Shown here: positions 35,001-46,081 of the stretch, in pieces
How positions within the stretch are numbered: the stretch's first letter is position 1
Layout: each line of letters opens with the position of its first letter
Origin: Malania oleifera
Taxonomy: Eukaryota > Streptophyta > Magnoliopsida > Santalales > Ximeniaceae
Assembly (NCBI RefSeq): GCF_029873635.1
Contig: NC_080425.1
Span: 38,815,390-38,879,389, forward strand
Direction: 5' to 3'
DNA length: 64,000 nt
The notes under the pieces: generated by a model
What the model saw: only the letters and a program-made list of their open reading frames with translations
The model's database searches: none
What the model was told of the DNA's origin: nothing
Position numbers and translations under genes: made by a program

Positions 35001-38000
35001 CTCAAGAACTTTTACATAACTATCACTTCAACTTAGGCTCTCCCAAAATTGGCTCTAAATGTAGATCTCAGGAAAGCTTTTGATTCAATAAATTGGAATT
35101 TTATCATCATGGTTTTACAGGCAATTGGTACTCCCAATAATCTTGTGGACTGGATTAGAGAATGTATCTCAATACCCAATTTTTCTCTTTGTAATAATGG
35201 CTCTACTAAAGGCTTTTTCAAGGGTAAGAAAGGAAACAGACAAAGAGACCCTATATCACCTTATTTGTTTGTTATGGCAATGGAGGTGCTAACAAGGATC
35301 CTTCAAAGAACTGCTTCCAAGGAAGGTCTCAGCTATCACAGTAAATGCCAAAGGATAAAGCTTACAAGCCTCTGCTTCGCAGATGATCAAATTATTTCCT
35401 CTTAGGACAACACTAAGCAAAAAGTATTAAGAATTCCCTTCTCCTTTTTCATGCTCTTTTCAGGGCTACAAACCAATCCCTCTAAATCTGAGCGTTTTAC
35501 TTAGCTGTTAAAAACACATAAGAGGGGGAGATTCTTCAAATTTTGGGGATTCAAGAAGGTAAACTGCCTGTTAAATACTTAGGCCTTTGTTCGGTAACTA
35601 AAAGGGTGAATAAGATGGGCTGCATTATACTTCTCTAGAAAATTTCAGCAAGACTAAACAGCTGGACCTGTAAGTTCCTGTCATATGCAGGAAGATTGAA
35701 ACTCAAGTCTGTCTTGCTAAGGATTCAGGCATACTGGGGCTCTTTTTTTCTGCCTTCCTAAATCTGTGGTCAAAGAGCTAAACGAGAGGCTAAAGCCTTT
35801 CCTTTGGCAAGGAAATGATTGGAAAACTACCAGCTGCAAGGTAAAATGAGCAAATATCTGTAAGCTATTCTGAAGGAGTGTTAAATTTATTTGAAACTTC
35901 AGAATGAAGTTGCTTGATTCTTTCCATGCTCATTTGGTTAAGACGGAAGGGTTTGGAGTTTAGATCCCTCTAGGGAATTGTCTTGTAAATCCTTTTTCTC
36001 CTACTTGACTTGTGACCCTGATGCAGATCCTTTTGGTTTGTGTTCTTTGATCTAGAAAGCTAAGGATCCCCCCAAAAATAAAAGCTATCATTCAGACTGC
36101 AGTTCTTGAAAGAACTAATACTAATGATTTGCTTCAGAAGAGAAGACCTAATAAGGCCCTCTCTCTGGATGTTTGTGCCCTTTGTTTGAGGAGTGGTGAG
36201 ACCATCTGTTTCTTTACTACCCTTTTACTAGGTTTGTCTAAGAATAAATTTTTTGGTATTTTTGGTGAAGACTGGGTTTGTCCCTCCACCTTGAAGGCCT
36301 TTTTGTATTATCACATTTCGGGGTTTTGGTAAAGGGAAAGACATGATAATGTAAAGACCCGGAAATTTAAAAGGATTAAAATAATTTAGAAAAAAAAAAA
36401 TATAAATAAAATAACAGATAAATAAATAAAAGCAATGGTGTGGGAAAAGAAAAAAAAATTTTAAATTAAAGAAATTAAATTAAATTAAGATAAATTAAAT
36501 AATTAAATAATTAGTTATTAAATTAAATATTTTTACATTGGATTTAAAATAATAATAATAATAATTAAAATGATATCTATAAGTAAGTTATTATAATATA
36601 TATATATGATAAGTATAAGTTAAAATAATATATATATATATATATATATAAGATAAGTATAAGATAAATATATATATGTAAAGTGAAAGAAGAAGGAAGA
36701 AGAAGAAAGAAGAAGGAAGAAGAAAGAAGAAGATGTCAGGCACCCCCCTGCAAACTTTCCTGCGTTCAGTACGCGCAGCCACTCCTCCGTCTCTGCTTTT
36801 CTCCTTCTCTCAATTACTCGGCAAGTTTGCGACGGATCAAGAAACGGAAGGTGCCGTTAGAATCCTAGTTCCGCTGCCAACATTTCTACTAAAGCAAATT
36901 TGTCGTGGGAACAACTTAGGCACTGCTCTTGGGAAAAAGTAATTTTTCCCCAATTTCTCAATTTCTGGTTAAATTTACTGTTAAATCGACGAACGGACAC
37001 CACCACAGGGTCCTAGTCGTCGTCGTCGTCATTCTGACATAGGTAATTATTCAATTGGGGTTTTCTAGACCCTACTCCAAAGCGAGAGTGGAAGTTGAGA
37101 AATTTGACAATTTGGCTAAATTTAAGGATATTATTATTTATTTAGGAATTATGGCCCTAGGAAGTATTAAATTAATATTTTATTCATGAATAATTTATTG
37201 GAACCAAGAATTTAATTTCAGGATCCAGGTGAGCGCCACAGGTATTTTTTAGAGTCCCTGTTGGCGTAGTTCAAGAAACCACGTAAAGAAAAAAATATAT
37301 ATTAAATCAGAATTTTTATGAATTTAATGAAAAAATAAATTGTGTTATATGTACGTATATATGTTTCAATATGGGTAAAATGTCAACTGTTTAAATTATA
37401 TTTTTTTCGAACTTAGGGCTGTTTATTAGATATGTATATGCAAAAATGAATTGATGAAAGTGAGAAATATTTTTAGGATAATTAAGTAAGAAATGAAAAG
37501 TATTTTCAGTATATAAACATTAAATATTGGTTGGCTTATTTTACAGGCAGTGTATGAATTTTACTATTAAATTGTGTGGCATGAGAATCTGTGCAAATAT
37601 ATGTTAAATGTACGAGATGTAGATTAAGTAAAACAATGAAAATAAAATATGACATGGACAATGTTGCCTGTGTGTGTTAATGCAACCATGTAAACAACTG
37701 AAAAATGCTGGGTAAACAGCTGAAATATGCTGGGTAAAACAGGTAAAAGTGGCTGGGTAAATGTGAAACAGCTAAAAGTGGCTGGGTAAATGTGTCACAG
37801 CTGAAAGTGGCTGAGTAAATGTGTCACAGCTGAAAGTGGTTGGGTAAATGTATGACAGCTGAAAAATGCTAGATAAAACAGCTAAAAGATGTTGGGTATG
37901 AAATGAAATGAAATGAAAAGGGAAATAAATGAAATGGAAATGAAATGTGAAATGTGAACAATGTAAAATGGGAAAAAGTCACTTAAAATGAAATACAATG

Positions 38001-41000
38001 CAATGTTAAGCCATGAATATAAACAGAAGTGTATGATTAAATAATGATAAAAAAGAATAATGTATTATGATACTAGAAGTATGTATGTACGTAGAACATG
38101 TTACGATTGGGCGAGGCGTACCTTTCGTTTGAGGGCTTGCTAAGTAAGGCGAGTGCACTAGTAGCTACAGATGTGACAGTAGCCGCATAACGTACTAGGG
38201 CAGAGGGAACCTACTTGTATGGGCGGGTAGATTTCCCTATCCTTAGGGCCTTTCCCAGTAAACTTTTGTATGAACTGTGTGAGTACGAGATTAATTTATC
38301 ACTTGAGAGCTTACTGAGTAAGGTGAGTGCCCTAGTACGCTTTAATTGCGACCTTAAAGTTACCTAAGTATCAGAGCAGAGGGGTGCTACTTGTATGGGC
38401 GAGTAATCACCCCTATCCTCAGGTAATCTCGTGGGTTAAACATTTGCATGTGTTTGATTAGGATCAGAAAATGACTTTCAGTATTATGTTAATGATTTGC
38501 AAATATTATAAAATGATATGTATAATCTCATGATGGTCACACGCTGAGTTTAATATATTGTTTCTTCCCTTACTAAGATGTGTCTCACCCGAATATGAAT
38601 TCATCTTTTTCAGGATTTCTCAGGATCGAGCTTTGAGAGTTCGAAATTTTATAACATTTTTTGGAAGATATAAGAAAAAATAGTATATTTTTCTGTTAAC
38701 TTTGATATGTATATTTTATGTTTTATAATTTATGTTTTAAGTTTTATAAGATATGGATGGTTGTGAAACATACTGGTATTAGTGGATAATATTTTGGAGA
38801 CATGTATATATTTGAATACTGGTGGATGATTAATTTATTATGGTTGGTAGTTAGAATTAGTAAACTCTGGTACTATGTTATATGGAGATTATGGTTATAT
38901 TTCCGTTGCGTATATTATGGAAGAGAGATTTTATCAGGTATAACGCGTCGGACCCGGGTTTAAGGTTTCGGGGCGTTACAATAGACTTGTGGCAATGCGC
39001 TGTTACAGCTATTATTTGGTGTGTCTGTTTGGAGAGGAACGCTAGAATTTTCTAAGGGTTAGCTACTGCTAATAACTTGCTTTGGAGTAGAGTGGCATAT
39101 TTTAAGTCGCTGTGTGCATCAGCTCACGGGTTTTTTCATCATGTTTCTTTGGAAGATCTGCAACAGGACTAGTTGGCTCTGCTTCATTGAGTTGGCTTTC
39201 AGCTTATTATGAATTTTCATTGTAATTTGTTGTTATTGATGTAAAGGGAGGATTTATTATTCTCCCTGTTTTTTGTCATCTTTTCTTTTCTCCTCATTTT
39301 TTCTGATTACATCCTTTTATCTTCTAATAAATTCTTTGTTTATCAAAAATAAAAATAAATACAATTCCAGGTTTTTCCAATGTTTGGGTCAACCGAACTC
39401 AACCCAGCTCCCCCAACCAGAAAAAAGCAGGGGAATAATAAACAACAATAACAATAAACCAAGCCTCAAGTCTCACTAGGTGGGGTCAGCTACATGAATA
39501 TTTTTCCACCAATTTACTCGATCATGATCAATTTCCTCCAACAAATTCAGGGGAATAATAAACGAAAAGGGGAAAATCGTTCAAGAAAAATAGCTGTCTC
39601 ATAAACATAAGTAGTTTTCTGCACTTGGACTATTTTTCTGCTGAATTCCAAACAGATAACTTCAACAGTTCTGCCCATACAACATAAAACTGGTTTTTTG
39701 GTCCCCCACCCCACAAAAAAAATAAATAAATAAATAAATAACAGAACCTAACTTAATGTAAGTTTCTTTTGATGAAAAAGTCAAATCCACATCATTAGAT
39801 TCTATAGGTTTCAAAAACATAAAAATACAGTGTGAACCATGAAGTACAATAACAGAACCTAAACAAATGTAAGCTTCCTTCGATGAAAAAGTCAAAACCA
39901 CACACATTAGATTCTATAGGTTTCAAAATTATAAAAAATACACAATGAACAATGAAGTTCAGCTAGATTGTTACAATAAATTAAATGAAATTTCAAGTTC
40001 CTAGAACAATGACTAAGACAATGTTTCCTGAAGTATCATTCATCGATAGTTTAAATTCCTTTTAAGTCACACGTTGCAATTGCGAAACACGAAAGAGAAT
40101 AATTCAACTTGTTAACTGAAAAAATCATATATCAAGAGTCCAAATAGCAGAAACATCAACCTCTGTCAAACAATGTTTTTAATCAAGAGAGACTAGCTCA
40201 AGCGAAGAACAAAATCAAAACCCATTTTAGTTCAAAAATTATAAGCCATGCAGGGTAAAAAAAAAGGAAGGTATCTAAGTCATTCTGCAAACAAAAATAA
40301 AAATAAAAGAGAAGCAAATATAAAAATGAACATGAACATAAAATAATACCTGTCAATCCCAATGTTCTCAAATCCCAGAGCAGCAAATGGTTGTCTGTGC
40401 CTCCAGTTACCAGTCTGCATTTTCTTCTCAATAGGGCAGTCGCTAAAGCCTGAGCATTTTTTTTTACTTGTTGCATATATGCTTTGTACTCCGGAGTCGC
40501 TACTTGCTTTAAGGCTATAGCAAGTGCAGCAATATGGTTATTGTGAGGCCCACCTTGTAAGGATGGAAAAACAGCAAAGTTTATCTTGTCCTCAAAATCA
40601 TATTGGTCACTATCATCACCTTGACCTGGAACCATGCCTCTCTTCCTCAACTTTTTACCCTTTCTGTAAAAAATTATTCCTCCTCTGGGACCTCGAAGAC
40701 TTTTGTGAGTTGTTGAAGTAACAATATCACAATATTCAAATGGATTTACACATTCCTGTTAAATAATAAACCATCATATCAAAAAATTTGTGGTTAAATC
40801 AAATCTGAAAGTTTTAAATGAGTAAGTTCGGTCAACTAAAGTTATCTTTCACACTGTTTGGTTTGAAGGAAAGATGAAGAAGGAGAGCATGACTGGAAAA
40901 TCGATTTCCCCACATCCAATATGGTAGCAAATTAGGAAAGAGAACTGATGAAATGGGCATTCCTCTCCTCTCAAAATCAATCCCTCCAATAGTAGTAGGA

Positions 41001-44000
41001 AATGGATGGAAAAAACCTACTCAATATGAGTGACGAGCATTTTTTTTCCCTTCCATTTTCTTTTGCTTAAGCAACAAAAAGGAAAGGTAAGCACATTCTT
41101 TCTTTCCCTTTTATATCCTCTACACCTTTTTTCCTTTCCAGCCCTTTTCTATTCTCCCAAACACTATTAATTCTCCATTGTTGAAACTAACCTTTACATG
41201 AAATGAGAAAAGATATTAAAGCTTAAAACCATGGGAAAGATTAATTTATTCAATACAACCTAGCCGTTAACAGCCAAATTAAGTTTGCATAGTTACCCTG
41301 CACCAAAGAAACAGTATAAATTGGAGCAAAAAAAAAACAAACAAACAAAAACAGAAACAAAACAAAAAATATATATATAAAACTGTGACCAAGAGGACAC
41401 CATATCTTATTGTCGTGCACAATAAATATTTTCTCAAGAAAGAAGATAAACATGAAGTAAATATAAAAAAAAAAATTTTAAAATCATTTTCCAAATTTTC
41501 TTCTTACATATAAAATTCACACTTTCTTAATGTAGCAATGAGGAACAAATGTTTTCTCTTGCCCTGTTGTAAGTTATAATATCATAAATACATAAAATTT
41601 GGAAAATAATGTATCTTAGTGAGAGCGTTGAGCTCTGGATCCCAAAACAAATGGTAAGATTAAAGAGGTGGTTTTGAAAAAAGCTTCAATTGATTTGATA
41701 ATGCTAAGAAAATCCAAATTACAGGAGGTAGATGGTTCGATGACTAGGAGTGTTTCAGAATCTAGGAGTGTTTCAGAATCTAGGTTTAGGCATTGGCATG
41801 GCTGGTGGTTTATCTAGGGATACTATTGTTGTCTAGGATACTAGGTTTGTTACAAAGGTTGATTAGGTGAGTTCTGTCTGTTTGTGGTCCTAACTGTCCC
41901 AGGCTTAGGAGTTTATTTTGGGAGTTGTCTGGACAGTATGGTTTATGTTCCCTTGATTGGTGCGTAGAAGGTGATTTCAATGCATTAGGTTTCCTTATGA
42001 GAAATTGGGTGGCTCTAAGGTCATCAACAGCATGAGAGGTTTTGATAGTTTCATTAGATATTGTGAATTCTATATTATTTAGTTATACGTGTAGTTCACA
42101 TGGTTTGCAGCTGGCCAGTGTATACACACTCTAGTTGACAAATTCTTGTTTGCCAATTCTTCCCCCCGACTTCCTTAAGAGGTGCTTCCAATGAGAAGCT
42201 TCTGATCATTGTCCTATAATTTTTCAGTCCAATCCTGTTAGATGGGAGCCCACACCTTTGAGGTTCAAAAATATGTCACTATCTCCTTTCGGTTTAGCAG
42301 AGTTGTTGAAGTACTGTTTTTTTAAAACAAAAAAAAAAGGGTTTTGGGAGGCCTGGGGGGGTTGCAAGATTATTTTAAGGTGAATTGTGATAGTTCATTG
42401 CTTCATTGGGTGACCAGGGGTTTGTGGAGGAACATCTTTATTTTATTTTTTATTTCTTTTTTTATAGTAAAAATGGTAAGTAGGGGAAGAGCTTTATTAA
42501 TGAATCAGAGTTCAAGAATCACGGGGATTGTGGAGGGAGATTTTTACAGGACTCTTTATTCGGAGGAGGATGTTGATAGACCAGTAGATTGGTGTCCAAT
42601 TAATGATGTTATTTCTTTGATGCAAGAAAGTTTGAGAACAAACATGGGATCGGGCAGAATGAGCAGATGCTAGAGGTAGTACCAATTCTCACCATGCAAA
42701 TCCCTAAAAATTTGTCTCAACTCTCGTCTTTTTACCTGCATGAGGTATAAAATTGGGCATGGTGAGAGGGTTCAATTCTGTGACGATCATTGGGTTGGGG
42801 ATGCTCCTTCTATTCATGTTTTTCACCATTTTTATCATCTTTCTGTTCTTCATGATTCTCCTATTGCTAAATTTTCCCTTGACCATAAGATTGGAATTCT
42901 TGGAATTTTCATTTTCCTAAAAATATGAGTCAAATTGAGACTGATTATCTTGTTAGATTGTTGAATCTTGTTAGAATCTTTCTGTTCTCCTTGATTCCTT
43001 GCTCTTTTTTCTTTCTTTTTTTTTTTTTTCATTTTTGTGGAGAGTGATGGAAGGTGGTAGTTTTTAGACTCTTTAAATTACTTTTCTTGTTAGTCTGTCT
43101 TTGTCCAAATGAGGAGAGAACTTCTCATTTATTCTTTCAATGTCCTTTCTCACAGGGACTCAGAATTAGAATAATTCACTAGTTTCTGGTGAGCACTGTG
43201 TTTGCCCTTCCTCTTTGTAGGGCATACAATCTCTCACTTATAGGGGCTTTTGTATATTGGAGAGAGAAGCAAAGTGCAAGAGTGCTGTGGTTGCAGTGCT
43301 TTGGTGCATCTGATTAGAGCATAATGCAAAACTCTCCGCATTCTGCAACTCCAACTAAACAAATGTGGTATAAAATAGTATTTTAGACTTATCTTGGGTG
43401 TTTCATCAACAGCTTTCTTGAAGAGTTTCATTGTCTAATGAGCAGAGGGACTGGCATTCTGTGCTCGACAAGTTGTTGTATACTTTTTATTTTTTCAGGT
43501 GCTTTCTTAACAAGAACCCAAAAAATAAATAAATAAATAAATAAATAAGATGCCATAACAACTAAAATCAAAAAAATAGAATTCTTCAAGCAGCCAAGAG
43601 TATAGAATAAAGATTCTTCAATCTTAAACAAAATACAACTATCAAAATCGTACCTTGGCCGCAATAAGACCACTAATTTGAGCCATATCACACATTAACA
43701 CAGCTCCACACTTATCAGCAATCAGTCTAAACCTCGCATAATCCCACTCACGAGGGTACGAGCTCCCACCACAGATAAGTATCTTGGGACGAAAATCAAT
43801 TGCCCTCTCCTCAAGTTTATCATAATCGATATACCCAGTTTGTGGATTCACTTTATATGGTAAGCTCTCAAAAAATATAGAAGCCCCGGACACTTTTCTC
43901 CCGTTTGGCGTATAATACCCATGACTAGTGTTTCCTCCAGATGGAGTATCCAAACCCATGATTCGATCTCCGGGGAGGAGAAGCCCCGTGTAAACAGCAA

Positions 44001-44664
44001 AATTTGCCGATGTACATGAATAAGGCTGAACATTCACACCCCAGCAATCCGGATCAAGATTAAAAGCAGCCAAAGCACGCTCGCAACAGAGCATTTCAAT
44101 CTCATCGATGTGCTGATTGCCACAGTAGTAACGGGCACCAGGCATTCCTTCCGAGTACTTGTTCGTCAAATGGCTTCCGAGTGCTTCCATCACAGCCCGA
44201 CACACAAAATTTTCTGATGCAATCAGCTCAATTCCCGTGAATTGCCTTCGCTTTTCCTTCTCCATAATCCCGAACACATCCGGGTCAGCAATGTGGAGCG
44301 GCTGACTTCCCCAAGCCCTCACTGCAACCCTACGTGACTCGAGACTCAGAGAAGATGACGATTCAGTATCCCTTTTCCGCTTCAAGCACATGGAATGGCC
44401 CAAAATTCTGAACTCCTCCATATCTGATCTGTCATCTTCGCTACACACTTTCTCCTCGCTTGCGTTCTCGATTTTGTGGTCCTGATCGTTTGCCTGCTGC
44501 TCCAGCAGCTGCAGGGGAATGGAGGGCATCGGGTGCGCTGGATCGCGGAAGCTCGAATCTATCTGAAACGAAATGGAATCGTCGGCAATTTGGGTTCTCG
44601 GAGGCGGGGAGGAGTGGGACAGAAACCCTAGAGAGAAATTGGACTGCGAGCGAGTCAAATCCAT
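25822..44664 (-). CDS. SHM7-like: serine hydroxymethyltransferase, SHM6/SHM7 (nuclear) class
   Basis: PLP-dependent enzyme family that interconverts serine plus tetrahydrofolate with glycine plus 5,10-methylene-tetrahydrofolate, feeding one-carbon and methyl metabolism. Exons, by GT-AG joins that keep frame: 44664-43654, 40755-40350, 26255-26154 and 26045-25822. The total is 1743 bp, or 580 residues, close to Arabidopsis SHM6/SHM7 (about 600). The long N-terminal extension ([16 protein letters not shown]; basic KRKR near residue 95) is typical of that class, whose Arabidopsis member MSA1/SHM7 is nuclear and affects SAM supply and DNA methylation. The PLP lysine lies in [13 protein letters not shown]. 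Oddities: a 14.1-kb intron 2, and two PLP-contact histidines replaced (see findings). No stop interrupts the spliced frame. Confidence 0.95.
26154..26255 (-). CDS. SHM7-like: SHM7-like exon 3
   Basis: 102 bp; acceptor GTTTCTAG|GTAAGAATTATG, donor GGATTG|GTAAGTG. Encodes [16 protein letters not shown] and [13 protein letters not shown], including the Arg of the SHMT G(G/I)xRIGTPA motif that binds the substrate carboxylate in the family. It lies about 14.1 kb from exon 2. Confidence 0.95.
26256..29590. other. SHM7-like intron 2, part without recognised element
   Basis: Intronic on the minus strand. 26615-26680 carries an RTE LINE 3' tail (ACCTAGTGTAACTTAAGGCTTG followed by GAT/GGTGAT repeats, plus orientation). 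The rest is AT-rich, without coding I can support. Confidence 0.6.
29600..30141 (+). pseudogene. L1 LINE ORF1 fragment
   Basis: [15 protein letters not shown] near 29645-29690 is the gag-like zinc-knuckle stretch of plant L1 ORF1; the final Cys of CCHC is missing. A hydrophilic Ser/Asn-rich frame follows to 30105. With the ORF2 remnant starting near 33385 it is most simply read as one L1 split by the RTE element at 30156-33181. Confidence 0.65.
30156..33181 (+). mobile_element. RTE-clade LINE, about full length, decayed
   Basis: About 3.0 kb, flanked by a 14-bp target duplication with one mismatch (30142-30155 and 33182-33195). The GC-richer 5' part (30175-30345) has plant-RTE wording (GGCATCCCATACGAGCGACA). 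Then come an apurinic-type endonuclease ([14 protein letters not shown] near 30370), an RT ([13 protein letters not shown] near 32285; a disrupted active-site region near 32375) and the 3' end AGCCGACCCCACCTAGTG. Stops are frequent in every frame, so it is old. It sits in SHM7-like intron 2, antisense to the gene. Confidence 0.88.
33274..33378. mobile_element. foldback MITE-like element, 105 bp
   Basis: Inverted repeat: TTTGGGAG at the left pairs with CTCCCAAA at the right, and GGATTTGGACAATATTCAATA pairs with the arm TATTGAATTTTGTCCAAATCC around a short loop. The same family wording occurs at 58961-59092. Confidence 0.75.
36596..36735. repeat. TA and GAA microsatellites
   Basis: A (TA)n run near 36629-36650 and a (GAAGAAG)n-like run near 36686-36733 lie within the solo LTR. 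Confidence 0.85.
37690..37905. repeat. 29-bp tandem repeat in the solo LTR
   Basis: Six to eight imperfect copies of GTGGCTGGGTAAATGTGTC followed by ACAGCTGAAA, shortening to about 20-30 bp at both ends. It lies about 1.35 kb inside the LTR. Confidence 0.82.
39437..39552 (-). repeat. RTE LINE 3' end fragment, minus strand
   Basis: On the minus strand it reads TCATGTAGCTGACCCCACC then TAGTGAGACTTGAGGCTTGG and a TTG-rich tail, the 3' end of the RTE family at 30156-33181. It is a 5'-truncated copy in intron 2. Confidence 0.8.
39714..39962. repeat. AAAT microsatellite and 111-bp tandem duplication
   Basis: (AAAT)n at about 39714-39740, then two related copies starting ACAGAACCTAA at 39741 and 39852 (GATGAAAAAGTCAAA and TTAGATTCTATAGGTTTCAA shared). 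They differ at a number of positions. Intronic. Confidence 0.85.
39963..40349. other. SHM7-like intron 2, 5' end
   Basis: AT-rich intronic DNA between the tandem repeat and the exon 2 donor; no further feature seen. Confidence 0.7.
40350..40755 (-). CDS. SHM7-like: SHM7-like exon 2 (PLP-lysine exon)
   Basis: Acceptor TTTAACAG|GAATG; begins [12 protein letters not shown] and carries [15 protein letters not shown] with the PLP Schiff-base lysine. It then carries [20 protein letters not shown] and [16 protein letters not shown]. It ends in phase 1 at ACAG|GTATT. 406 bp. Confidence 0.96.
40756..41700. other. SHM7-like intron 1, 3' part
   Basis: AT-rich intron sequence with pyrimidine tracts and a run of CAAACAAACAAAAAC near 41335. 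No coding supported. Confidence 0.7.
41700..43549 (+). mobile_element. decayed L1 LINE in SHM7-like intron 1
   Basis: Antisense to the host gene. Fragments in order: endonuclease GDFNAL near 41970, a linker near 42350, a short RT-N-terminal segment near 42480-42670, zf-RVT wording [18 protein letters not shown] near 42745, and a tail section with [11 protein letters not shown] near 43125. It ends with an (AATA)n tail at about 43519-43549. The RT palm is missing. A 19-bp duplication AATCTAGGAGTGTTTCAG is at 41745-41785. Confidence 0.8.
43654..44664 (-). CDS. SHM7-like: SHM7-like exon 1
   Basis: 337 codons, from the ATG at 44664 to donor AAG|GTACG. It contains the class-specific N-terminal extension, a basic KRKR stretch, and the catalytic-domain start with [25 protein letters not shown] and [19 protein letters not shown]. 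The usual GGH..HG reads GGNTSHG and the usual DMAH reads DMAQ. It ends in phase 0 after SGLIAAK. Confidence 0.96.
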
Positions 44665-45120
44665 GGACGAGGACGAGAAAACACTTCTACCACTCTGACG
44701 AAAGCTTTTTCAGGGTTTAGTAGAACAACAATAAGAGCAGCAGAAACTGCGACAAGAGAGTTTATTGAAGGTGCAGTAGCAGTGGCGGAATAGTGATCGG
44801 AAGGAGTTTGAATAGGAAGCTGCTGCTGAAGCTTCCATAGAAGCTGAAATTTTCAGCAAAAAATTCTCAGAGCAGAAAACCTAACCCTAATCGTAACCCG
44901 AGACTTACACCGAGAGACGAGAGCGAGAAGGACAGGGAGCGTAGCTTTGACGGTGTGGGGGAGATTCCAAGACAATGAACCTGGACGCGTTTATGGGGTG
45001 ATTTATGGGGTGACTGGGTTCACCAGTCACCGGTCTTGACGACAAAGTTTTCACTCCATCTGGTGGTGCCCCACAGGGCGCCAATCACAAATGTTTCATC
45101 GCGGCGCTACCGTAGGACAC
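44665..45120 (-). promoter_or_regulatory. SHM7-like: SHM7-like 5' UTR and proximal promoter region
   Basis: GC-moderate sequence upstream of the ATG on the minus strand, rich in GAAG/CTTC and GCAGCAG wording, as in plant 5' leaders. The transcription start cannot be fixed, and no convincing TATA box was chosen. Confidence 0.45.
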
Positions 45121-45690
45121 GTTGGCCGGACTCATCACGTGCTATTAATTAATTCGGAGTTTTTTTCTAATTTAATTTTATTTTAATTTAAAATATTTAA
45201 GAAAAGCTCAAAAAAATTTCCGCAATTAATAAGTTTATAAAAACGCTAGATGGTCCATTTTTTTTTAAGATAAAAAACAGTTTCATCATCCAACATCTTT
45301 TATTAAAAAAATATTACACTAAGTAGTGTTTTTAATTAAAAAATATTATTTAGACTAGCGCTTTTTGCATGACTCATGCACACACCACCCAACCTTCAAT
45401 AATTGAAATATTTTTATTATATTAGGGATTTTTGAAAATTATAATTGTTTAATTTTAACTTTTAAATTTTTTTATCACTTTCAATAGCAATGAGTGTCTA
45501 AAGTTTGTATAATAAAATTTTAAAAATGAGTCATTTATGAACTCGTTATCTAGAACTCTTTTGTTATGTTTAGTTTAAAGAAAAAAACGAAATAGTAAAA
45601 AAATGAAATAAAAATTTAAATGAAAAGTATAACAGAATAAAGTGATAAATTTGATCTCATTGTTCTTAATTCCATTATATTCCTACGCAC
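45121..45690. other. AT-rich intergenic DNA
   Basis: No gene or recognised repeat seen. Confidence 0.6.
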
Positions 45691-45719
45691 TGAAGGTGCA
45701 ATTTTAGCTTATAGTAGAT

Positions 45720-45935
45720 AAGGATAATAAAGATTGTCATGAACTAAAAGGGGCAATAGAAGGGTATGGGTAGACTTAAAATAATTTAAGAGGAGATAGT
45801 GAGTAAGAATTTAATATCCCTGAATCTGTCAAAAGAAATGGTTTATGATCGCATAAATTAGTGAAATAGGATTCATATAGCCGACCCCATATAGTGGGAC
45901 TTAAGGTTTTGTTTTGTTGTTGTTGTTGTTTTAAA
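45720..45935 (+). repeat. RTE LINE 3' end fragment
   Basis: Matches 32980-33165 of the RTE copy (GGGTAGACTTAAAATAATTT, AGCCGACCCCATATAGTGGG) and ends in a (TTG)n tail near 45917-45935. 5'-truncated insertion. Confidence 0.88.
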
Positions 45936-46081
45936 CTACCAAAATATGGAGGGAAATAATCATAGAGAAGAGTCCACCAAAATTTATTTAAAAAAAAACT
46001 CAAACTACATACACAAAAGGAAAAATGTAAAAACCTAACAATCTTAAATCAACAAAAATAACTAGTTGTTGCAGTGGTAGA

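Larger units (their letters stand above)
36350..38980 (+). mobile_element. solo gypsy-type LTR inserted in L1
   Basis: A 2.6-kb block starting TGTAAAGACCCGG and ending GGGGCGTTACA, without internal region. Removing it restores an L1 reading (GACATGATA joined to GACTTGTGG). Only ATA is shared at the flanks, so the target duplication is short or eroded. It shares blocks with the LTRs at 49943-53767 and 61941-64000 (GTGTCTCACCCGAATATGAAT; a TACTTGTATGGGCG block present twice). Confidence 0.85.
33385..39362 (+). mobile_element. L1 LINE ORF2 and 3' end, split by a solo LTR
   Basis: Plant L1: an endonuclease start ([16 protein letters not shown] near 33410), endonuclease core [12 protein letters not shown] (near 33685), RT ([15 protein letters not shown] near 35058; FADD box at 35376-35387) and a zf-RVT-like C-terminus to about 36340. 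It resumes after the LTR at 38981 with [20 protein letters not shown], followed by a 3' UTR and an A-rich tail near 39345-39362. Frameshifts and stops are present. It lies antisense to the SHM7-like gene, in intron 2. Confidence 0.88.

Noticed and set aside
41250..41494. Phe-rich minus-strand ORFs resembling membrane proteins
   Set aside because: Translations of an A-rich tract in SHM7-like intron 1; splice sites place it inside the intron.
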